A stretch of 64,000 bases of DNA from Acanthochlamys bracteata (lineage: Eukaryota > Streptophyta > Magnoliopsida > Pandanales > Velloziaceae). The stretch's first letter is position 1. Each line of letters starts with the position of its first letter. Under the pieces are notes generated by a model. The model saw only the letters and a program-made list of their open reading frames with translations, did not search any database and was not told the DNA's origin. Both the position numbers and the translations under genes were made by a program. The stretch is from positions 5,041,031 through 5,105,030 of the forward strand of contig CM034142.1 in the NCBI GenBank assembly GCA_019914995.1. Direction: 5' to 3'. Below, in pieces: positions 55,801-64,000 of this stretch.

Positions 55801-58800
55801 AAAAGGTAGTTCCTCGCCTCATTGGTTGTGTTTGTGTGGACAACCTGCAGACACTCTTTAACCTTCAATATTTGCTGTTATTATTAGTTATGATGAGGTT
55901 TGATACTTCCATAATATTAATCTGTTGTAGGACATAAAAAGATATTTTAAAATAGTGAAATTTATCATGTGCTTGTATTCTCTTTTAGTTAGGTCTAATT
56001 GTAGTTAGAATAGTCCAATCTGTGTTCAAAAAGATCAGGTATACTATCTAAAACTATAGCAGAGTAAGTTCTCAAGTAGCTAATCTTAGGGTTTAAGACT
56101 AGTGGGTCTTGCTATACCGGTATGAACGGACACTTGTAATATCATACTTTATGTGTTTAGGCTATCAAAATAAGATATAGATACAATAGGAAAAGCACAA
56201 AGTAAAAGATATATAATGTGGTTCACCAAATGGGGCTACTCCATGAGGAAAATAGGGGAACTTTATTATGTTTCGACGTTACACAGTGTAAAAGTAAGAT
56301 ATTTATAAATTATTATTTTTTTTAAATTTAAAGTGTTTGGTAGGAAGTTTTAGATTATAGTATGAAAGGTTTTTTGATAAGTCTTACTTGTTAGCAGCTA
56401 TATTTGGTAGGAATTCTCTTTAGTATGAGTGTTAGTTGAGAGTCCATAAATGTAAACTTAGTGTATTACGCAATTTTGGATTATGGATTCAATTTTGGAT
56501 TATGGGTTAATGAAGTCATAAGCTGAATTCATGTTGTTCTTCCTTCCCTTGACTTGATTCTTGTCTATCTACTATGTCTTTCCTGTCATGTTCTAAAGCC
56601 TCTCACATGTAGAGCTGAAAATGGGTTAAGATCAGCCTGAGGCCTTACCAAATTTTTAGGTTCAAGTCCTAAGAAGGCCAGGTAGCTCCAGTGTAGCCTG
56701 AAAGAACATCAACATTTTGTTAACCTACAAGAGTTTACTTATTTTCTCTTAAAATTAGACTAAATTAGGTTGGTTCTTATATACTATATAAGTTGGGTCC
56801 GGCCTAATTCGGGTTATCTTTGCACAAATTCATGTTCAAGCAGTGTCGGGCTTATGACATTTATATTTGTGTTGGGTTGGATTGTGCTTCGAAATTAAAA
56901 GTGCAAAATTGAGCAACTCTTCAGCACATCAGTTGACCAAATAGAAGAATGATTTTGATTGTCCTTACGCTTCTTCTAAGTGAAGGTCGTGCAGCTCTTC
57001 ATTCTTAGACACCCAATGTTTTTTATTTAAAGGTCAAAGTAAGTCTTGTAGTGGTTCTGGATGGTAGTGAATCCTTGAGACTCCTTGCAAAATCTGGAGG
57101 CACTAAGTTTAGGTAATTTACAAGTCTTAAGTTGAATTTTGAGTAATAACAAAATTTGAAGAGTTCTCGTATTAATGAAGGCAAAGATAAAAGATCCCAT
57201 ATAGTTATGTTTTAATTGTGTGGATGATCAACTTCCTATTTATCAACATAATTTCTATTCAAATACTAAGACAAAAGAATCATGTATTTAACCATAGTAG
57301 GATAATTTTTTGTAGGACCTGTATTTAACCATGTATTGCTTGTTCTTTACCCTGCTTTGAGTTTTGTGCATTTTCATTATTTACCATAACTAGATGTATG
57401 TCAGTCACAACTTGCAGATTGCCAAAGGAACTTATTTGTGCTATATTTAGTTTATGAACTTTCTCATGAAAAGTCTTGGAAGATCATGTAGGTTATGAGA
57501 TTATTGTAGCATACTGTCAATTGTTGCTACTTCTCATTTTATTATATTGCATTTGCATTTTTTGCTTTCTGCTTACTTCCTCCTCTGTTTTGACTCCATC
57601 TTTGTTGTCTGACCTTTTAATTATTGAACTGATCACATGTCTTTATCCTTCTATGGAAATACATTGTCCTCCGTTGCAATTGAAGAGAATATCTGCAAAG
57701 GATGCACTTGATGCTGAATACTTCTGGACTGATCCATTACCTTGTGATCCTCGAAGGTATGAGACCCAGAACTCTTTTTTAGCACTTCTTTGTATGCTGC
57801 ATATCTCATCTATATACTTTATACCAAGTAAAGGAGAAAGCACCAAAAGGTGCCACATGGCTAATTTGGACTATAAATACCAGTTTATACATGATAAAAG
57901 TATTATTTAATTGTCTTTAAATCACAAGTAAAAGTTCTTAAGTTTTCTATTTACTTTACTAGCTTCATATGCATTTGGAATGCATGGGAGATATATATTT
58001 CACAAAAACATAAATTGATGATGATTGAAGTTTTATATGGCTTTGTTCACATGTAAAATTAGTTTTAACCTTATGTGACTTTGTTTAGTACTTATCAAAA
58101 TTATTCAACTTAAGTCTGTATTTAAATTTTTGTTAACACTTTCTTTTCTGGGGTAGGACAAGGGTAAGAGAATATTTACCATAGTTAATGCAACTGGAAC
58201 AGTATTGAAATAGAATAACCATACATATGCATAAGAAAGGAGTCTTATGTCATTTCATAACCTCTGAGAATCAAAATAGGAATGCATTAACAAATATGCA
58301 TTTACAAATATCCATTTATAAAATTATTTATATGCACTTAACTATTAGAGAATGCATTTTAAATTGTGTTATTAACTATACTAGTCATTATGTATTAAAT
58401 TTTAGTTTTCATATATGAATTATTTACTTCAAATTTAATAAATATTTCAACTATGTTTTGACAAAAATAAAAAATTTCCCTCGTAGAAAAATTAGGAAAT
58501 CTTTTTTCAAGAAAATTTGAAATACTAAACAATTTCACTTTTATTAAAATCTCATCGTAAACTTAAATAACAATATAGATGCATTTGGTTATGAGTTCTA
58601 ATATTGACAAGTGCACTTGTTACCTTTTTAGTAGGTATTTTTAAATCATATTATTACTATAGAACGATTAAGCTTCAATTATAAGTTTGCTACATTCATC
58701 TATTACTCGTAGTAGAGCTGATTTTTTTGTAATGATACATCATTCAATATTAACTAATCTATTTTATTAATTACAATGTAAACAAATATTGTAAACACTC

Positions 58801-59442
58801 CAGGCGTAGCACAGTTATAAGCTAGTTCTTGAAATTAGGTCTGTTTAAGGGTGTTTCTGTATCCTCAAACTTTGCTTCTCTGTTTTTTTTTTTGGGTAAT
58901 CTAGCTTGCCGAAGTATGAGTCTTCACATGAATATCAAACTAAGAAGAAAAGGCAACAGCAAAGGCAACAAGAGGAAATAGCGAAAAGGCAAAAGCAACA
59001 GCATCCACAACCTCATGCTCGGCTGCCACCAATCCAGCAGGGCGGACAGCCACATCATCCCCCTATTCGTCCAGGTCCAAGCCAGACCATGCACACTGGA
59101 CAGCCACCAATGCCTTCTGGCCCTGGTCACCATTTTGGCCAGCCACGCGCGCCTATAGGTGGTCCAAGCAGGTACCCTCAAGGTGGGAACTCAAGCGGAG
59201 CTTACAACCCTAACCGAGGTGCTCAAGGAGGTGGATATAGTGGCCAATATCCCCCGCAAGGGCGAGGCCCTCCTTATGGGGGTAGCAACATGCCTGGTGG
59301 TGGACCAAGAGCAGTGGGTTATAATGTCAGTGCTCCAACCTATCCTCAAGGTGGTCCATATGGTGTTTCTGGTCAAGTTCGAGGTGGGAACATGATGGGT
59401 GGAAACCGTAACCAGCAGCAGTATGGGAATTGGCAGCAATAA
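48536..59442 (+). CDS. CDKC: Cyclin-dependent kinase C (CDKC, plant CDK9-type), 12 coding exons
   Basis: Exons: 48536-48645, 49879-49960, 50084-50174, 50265-50288, 50484-50593, 51353-51425, 51542-51662, 51759-51876, 55465-55604, 55748-55805, 57686-57756 and 58905-59442. All introns are GT-AG and lengths sum to 1536 nt (511 residues plus stop), so phases close. The kinase partners cyclin T and phosphorylates the RNA polymerase II C-terminal domain (P-TEFb role). Visible landmarks are the glycine loop GEGTYG (32-37), catalytic Lys54 in VALKK, the cyclin-binding helix FPITAIRE (65-72, the CDKC form of PSTAIRE), HRDIKGSN with Asp161, DFG at 179-181, T-loop Thr195 in NLTNRV, and WYRPPE. Residues 333-511 form the Gln/Pro/Gly-rich tail of CDKC proteins, with KKKRQQQR and repeated PQGG motifs. 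Length fits CDKC;1/CDKC;2 of Arabidopsis (about 505-513). No defects seen. Confidence 0.96.
50655..50991 (+). mobile_element. Possible solo LTR in CDKC intron 5
   Basis: The segment opens TGTTACGATAATGG and closes GTTGAGTCGTATCA, so its ends are imperfect inverted repeats (TGTTACGAT against TGATACGAC). It contains repeated TAGGAAACTA-type motifs and a TATAAATAAAGG box followed about 50 bp later by polyadenylation-like AT, as LTRs do. Flanks share only ATG, so the target duplication is not convincing. Alternative: an unrelated intron segment. Confidence 0.4.
51877..55464 (+). other. Long CDKC intron 8 (3.6 kb)
   Basis: It joins the exon ending GKNE to the exon starting PEQIHK, and is much longer than the seven upstream introns. 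It holds a TC/TA microsatellite (52813-52874), an A-run near 53058 and a MITE-like stretch near 53640-53900 with GGGTTTGACCCATC motifs. No separate gene was recognised in it. Confidence 0.7.
52813..52874. repeat. (TC)n(TA)n compound microsatellite
   Basis: About 22 TC units are followed directly by about nine TA units, inside CDKC intron 8. Confidence 0.97.
55806..57685 (+). other. CDKC intron 10 (1.9 kb)
   Basis: No gene recognised inside. Stretches near 56180-56290 (GTGGTTCACCAAATGGGG) and 56610-56900 look transposon-derived by composition, without definable ends. Intron 11 (57757-58904) is likewise without genes. Confidence 0.5.
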
Positions 59443-60850
59443 ATATTGGGCTAATTTATTAGTGATACTGCTTTGCTAACTAGGTACAAATGTTTACATG
59501 GATAGATTGTCTTCAGGCCATAGGTTATCTATTTCATGGTAGACATATATTACCATTCATTTGTCTCGGTAGATCATAATGCCATGGAGTTGCTGAGATT
59601 AACTGAGTTGTTCAGATTGTGTCATGTGTATGTAAATATTACTGTAGGTGCATCTACAGTAATGTTGTGGTTAATGCGTTGAACTTGGAAATGACATCAT
59701 AGATGTATAATCAAGAATGACAACATGAGTAGTCAAAACAAAATGTTTTCATCTTGTGAATGTTCTGCCTTCACTTTTGCTTCAGGTTTCATTATCTTTG
59801 AAGAATATTATTAGGGAACCAGAAGCCATGGAATACACTGGTTATGATAGGTACTTCAATGTGCAAATAGAAATGCTTGCAAATTCCAAATTGTGTGCAG
59901 ATTTTCTTCACATTTTCAATTGGTATTTGAAGAGCATTTCGCTGAACACTCTAAGCTAATTACTGTTGTAATACTGTAAGAAAATTGAGACATTTCTTTT
60001 TCTATACAAGGTTTTAGTTCTTTGATCACAATTATCACCGCAGTGTCAATTCAGCAATTGTAGCACTAAAATTTCTGTTGCAGTAGGAATCTTGGAAACG
60101 GGATCCTACAAAATCCTGGGAATAGGACTACTCGTAGGTTTCTTACATTGTGCTTTAACACATTTTTTTGTAGGCAGAATTTTACTACTATACTGAAAAA
60201 AAAGAAAAGGGATGTAGAAGGTCATTTTAATATTACCTTAAAATTTGAGAGAAATTTAAAAGAACGCTATCAATATAAAGTTCTTAATTGTATTCATTCT
60301 ACTTCCATGAGTAGAAGTTAGCTTTATCAATGATTCATCCTATCATTATCAAAATTGTTGATTTTTGGCAGAGTACTTGCATGTAACAAATTTAGACTGG
60401 CAAAAGAATACCATGCTGCATTGAATGTTCCCTGTTTAAAGGAGAAATATCTATCCAATAATCCCTTCAACAAAGTCGCCAGTTAATCCCCCCCCAAAAA
60501 AAAAAAAACATAGAAAGAAAGAAAGAAAATGCTACCTCAAGCTGATCGCCACTATGTAATGTCGGTCCTTACACAAAGACGAGAACGAAGAAAAAAAGGA
60601 AGACAGTAATGTACTGTAGATACTATCACATTACTACTGCTTTTATAAGAGCTCTTGTGATGACACCATTTGTCCCTTGATGGATGGTAATTGAATTACC
60701 AAATGTCTGAGAAATACATTATCCTTTCATAGATCGTACAGCAGAATAGCTTAAAATAACACAATAATTTACAAAAAAGCTGCTGTATAAAAAGTGAGAC
60801 TACAAAAACGTACAGCAGTGAGTTACCTAGTAAACCTGCTTGCTTCCAGT
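59443..60850. other. Convergent intergenic region between CDKC and SOG1
   Basis: It contains the 3' untranslated regions of both genes, which end toward each other. A C-run, A-run and (GAAA)n microsatellite lie at about 60488-60529. The open frame 59756-59959 has no recognised similarity. Confidence 0.6.
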
Positions 60851-63839
60851 TCATGGTGGAAAACTGTCTTGCGATCCAAACTCCTGCAAACAAATTCATG
60901 AAATCAATGAATTTGAAAAGAGAAACACACGCCAATAAATAAAATGCAAACTGAAGTTTGAGTAAATGGACTGAAGTATACTAATTGGCTAAGTCGCATG
61001 TCAGGCTGTGTGTCGAGTTCAATATTCATCCGGTCGGAACTGCTTTGTTTTTGATATTCCTCTAATTCCTTCCTTAAATCTTCAACACCAATCTGGGGAT
61101 AAACCAATAGCTGAGGCTTGTCCTTCTTTGTCTCATCACCTCCAGAAGAAGTCTGACTAAGGAGAAACTCTTCACATATAGCCAAGCCTTCTGCTAGCTG
61201 CTGTGAATCCAATAGAAACTGAGATTCACCTTCCCACCATTTAGTATCATCTGTATGAAGATTATCCTGGTCTCCAACCCTGTCCAACTCAGTAACTGCA
61301 CAATTCTCCTCGTCTACAGATTGATCACATAATTTCTCCTGCAATGACACATTATGATCCAAAAGAAGCTAACTGTTATAAGCAGAAGTGCACAGAAAAT
61401 AGATAGAATACCTGACAGCTCCTTTGTGGATGATTTGGAGTATGATGCTGCGCAACAAGGTTTGCAGAAGCTGTTAATGTTGAAACAGACAGTGGATCTG
61501 TAAAATTGACAGCCTCTTCTTCAGGAAATGAGGATGGTACTACTATGTTGACAGCCTCTTCTACTTCAACAGGCTCTGGAAGTAAATCTTCTCCCATCTT
61601 ACAACCAGGCTTAGGCTGTTGATAAAATATTTTGGAGATCACAAATTCACCTTCTCTCTCATCTTCACCAGTCCCAAGGTGGTATTGATGGATCACCCAA
61701 TTGGTTTTCTCAGGTCTTTCTCCCTTGCTCGTGCTTATGTACAAAACCATAATTTTCTTACACCCAACATGTATCCCATCTATAATCACCGGTTTAGTCT
61801 TCCCTGTCTTATGCCAACGGATATCACAATCATCATTATTTATCTTCCGACGCTTCCTTGTCCCTATGTTGTAAGCCTTAAATGTCCTATGGAAAAAGTG
61901 AGCTACAGTACCATCCTGCTTTACTCCTACAAAAGGAACAGTGTCAAGGACTGAAAATAGTCAGATGAAATAATTTGGACCGTAGCATTCGAACACTTTA
62001 CCAGGTAGCTTCTGAGGATGAGTATAGCATATCCCATTTTCTTCATCCACAGTTGGAATAAACTCGTCTATAAAAGGGTGAGCGCTGGAATCACCCTTAC
62101 CAACCTTTGCAATTAAATGCAAGAGCAACTCTTGATCAGAGGGATCAAACTTAACCCCTTTTGGTAAGCCCGGCCATTCATGGACAACCTGAAAAAAGTC
62201 TAAGCTATATCAGAAGCAACACTTATCATATGCGAAAGAGATAGTTAATTTTCTCACTATCAGGAAGCGTTAATAAACTAAACTTTGAGTAGTTATTAAG
62301 CCTATAATTCGGTCGTTATTTGCACAGTCATTATTCGACCGCTAGGAATATTAAGGAACAACAATTCGATAGAGTTTCGATCTACAAAGCCCATTATTCA
62401 GAGAAATTTACCTAGGAAATACTTAAGTAAGTGCATAAAGCACCTCTAAACCATCAGGTAATATTAACCACGAATACAGTACTGACAAGCATTCTTCCAC
62501 CAATCAAAGAGAAGACAAAACTAAAGGAGGAGAAAGAAGCAAGTGATACTAGTTACTGTTGTTCTTGTCAGGCAGCTACTCAACCTTGTGATGGTAGGCA
62601 CGCCTTACCTTAAGTACGAAGTATTGCCAAAAAGTTACTCATAGAATTTCAGCAAACAATGTAAAACATATGGTTCCTATTAGTTTAATTTACTATATTC
62701 CTGCGAACAATAGCAAAGATGGGATTCCAAACAGTTAATATATTTAAACTAACCTTTACTTCTACCGACCCAACCACTAAGCTCATGCGTAGTGAGAAGC
62801 AAAAAGTTAAATCCTGCAAGTGGATGTTGTATGATTAATTGTAATTTTTATTTGGAAATGGAAAAAGAGACATAAATTTACTTGACGAGACAAAAGCAAA
62901 ATTAGTTTATAAATTGGGATCTTGAAGAAGTACTTTAGAATCTAAATGTCTTAAATTAAGTAGAATCAAAACAGAATAGTCATTTTAGTAAACATAGGAA
63001 TGACAATAATATTGTTGTTGGCATAGAGAATAGTACTTTACTGCAAACTAATAGTTTTAAATATTTAGATTCGATTAGTCATATGCGAAGAACAGAAGAA
63101 GATGTTACGCATAGGAGTAAAACAGAATGAATGAAATGGCGAAGTGCTACCAGAATTTTATGTGATAAAAAAAATCACTTTAAGGCTAAAATGTTAGTGT
63201 ATAGAACAGTCATTCAGTCTGCAATAGTAGTGAATGCTCTACTATCAAAGGTCAAGATGTGCATACGATAAACCTAACGAAAATAAGAATGCTAAAATGG
63301 ATGTACAAGTATACTAGAATGGACAAAATATGAAATAAAAATATACGCAGACAAACAACTGTTGCACTGATCTAAAGACAAGTTAAGAAAATGTAAATTT
63401 AGATGGTTCAGATATATTTGGCATGGACCTAAAACTGCTACACCCATAAAAGTGATGCGATGTTTGTACAACACTTAAAAAGACAAAGGTAGACTAAAAT
63501 TAACATGCCTAGGGTGGTGGCGAAGGATTTAGAGAATTAGATCTTTCCAGTCTGGTGTATAATTAAACTGAATGGAAAAAAAAAACGGATTCATATAGCC
63601 GACCTGACCCACTCAAATGGGATAAAGGGTTAGCTAGTTGCTGTTGTGATGTATTTAGAAATGGAAAAAGGGTAAGTATATGAGATTGAGATCTTACATC
63701 ACTATTATCTATAACAAAGTTGCATCTAGGGCAAGCTTTAGACGGGTTAGTCTTCCATCTAACTTTGTTCAGATCAACACCTTCTGTAGCATTTCTTATC
63801 TTTGAAGCAATCCTTTTGCTGTCAACAAGCCAGGATGGC
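60851..63839 (-). CDS. SOG1: SOG1-type NAC transcription factor, 5' end beyond window
   Basis: Coding exons, in transcript order: 63839-63698, 62188-62002, 61926-61412, 61338-60982 and 60883-60851, all bounded by GT-AG in matching phase. Only the first residues lie beyond base 64000. SOG1 is the plant DNA-damage regulator activated by ATM/ATR phosphorylation. It binds DNA through a NAC domain and controls repair, cell-cycle and death genes. Visible: [14 protein letters not shown] and [12 protein letters not shown] (SOG1 N-terminal extension), NAC blocks [59 protein letters not shown] and [11 protein letters not shown], then an acidic tail with five Ser-Gln sites (ESQF, DSQQ, LSQT, LSQL, GSQD), as in Arabidopsis SOG1. 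The end [10 protein letters not shown] is a few residues shorter than the Arabidopsis tail. It could be a close SOG1 paralogue. No defects seen. Confidence 0.94.
62189..63697 (-). other. Large intron of the SOG1-type gene
   Basis: It separates the exon ending VIDNSD from the one starting VVHEWP, at the same point as in SOG1 genes. Its 5' part (right side) is filled by an RTE-like LINE relic. The remainder shows no gene; the small open frame 62431-62613 is chance. Confidence 0.75.
63100..63660 (+). mobile_element. RTE-like LINE relic (3' end of RT frame)
   Basis: Broken plus-strand frames carry the end of the non-LTR retrotransposon polyprotein: [13 protein letters not shown] near 63140, [13 protein letters not shown] near 63200, [18 protein letters not shown] near 63280-63335, RVVAKDLEN near 63510, and [15 protein letters not shown] near 63585-63630. 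The last is followed by a TTGCTGTTGTGATG tail, like the trinucleotide 3' tails of RTE elements. These blocks match the C-terminal region seen in plant RTE-type LINEs. It lies antisense to the host gene, within the intron between 62189 and 63697. Confidence 0.78.
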
Positions 63840-64000
63840 CTGCAAAGAATTAAAATATACTTTCATCTATATAAACTCCAAGTAATAAGACTTTTATGTA
63901 ACATTTGCCAAATAAGATAAACAATCCCTAGATATGACAAATTCTATCAGCTGCCTCACCAAAAGGTCAACATGGCAATTCTTTTATGAATTATAACAAC
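63840..64000 (-). other. Intron upstream of first visible SOG1 exon
   Basis: The acceptor TTTGCAG (reverse complement of 63840-63846) marks the end of an intron that continues past the window edge. The exon with the start codon is outside. Confidence 0.6.

Noticed and set aside
57476-57910. 144-codon open frame around CDKC exon 11
   Set aside because: Only 57686-57756 is coding in the spliced gene; the rest is intron read-through.

Overview
The window is nuclear DNA from a flowering plant, most likely a eudicot. It is AT-rich and intron-bearing. The recognisable host genes (a CDKC-type kinase, a SOG1-type NAC factor, a PWWP protein) match plant families, and most of the remainder is plant-type transposable elements. 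I see no prokaryotic, organellar or viral gene organisation. I cannot name the species.

Layout, left to right. 1-2.5 kb: a decayed Ty1/copia element on the minus strand, cut by the window edge. 3.87-9.65 kb: a decayed Ty3/gypsy element with both LTRs; its 5' LTR carries an insert built from two copia fragments in opposite orientation. About 9.96-16.66 kb: a second gypsy element without its 5' half, broken by two large solo LTRs of one copia (SIRE-like) family, each with a target-site duplication. 16.67-23.8 kb: the remains of a DUF218-type membrane protein gene, split by a 5.04-kb short-LTR copia element (17906-22945, duplication GTGAG). 24.4-26.0 kb: an intron-containing ribosomal protein S6 pseudogene. 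27.3-28.5 kb: a PIF/Harbinger transposase relic, followed by an 89-bp-period tandem array (28.7-29.7 kb) and a 543-bp hAT-type MITE (29806-30348). 32.2-32.9 kb: a frameshifted METTL21-like methyltransferase pseudogene. 36586-41815: a second short-LTR copia element (duplication ATTTG).

From 42.6 kb the window is mostly genic. It holds an intact intronless PWWP-domain gene (42589-45066), a complete 12-coding-exon CDKC gene (48536-59442) whose splice phases close exactly to 511 codons plus stop, and, convergent to it, all but the 5' end of a SOG1-type gene (60851-63839, minus). An RTE-like LINE relic lies in one SOG1 intron.

The three apparently functional genes are nuclear regulators: PWWP proteins act on chromatin, CDKC kinases phosphorylate the RNA polymerase II tail with cyclin T, and SOG1 is the plant DNA-damage transcription factor. 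Their adjacency is not evidence that they work together. The left two thirds reads as a nested transposon cluster that destroyed or captured older genes. Many stop codons in it fit CAG/CAA to TAG/TAA change, as expected from cytosine methylation decay. I found no clearly new molecular system. The best leads are the repeat structures: the chimeric copia insert, the 89-bp array beside Harbinger, an AT-rich dispersed family with six copies, and tandemly duplicated GC-rich leaders in both short-LTR copia elements.
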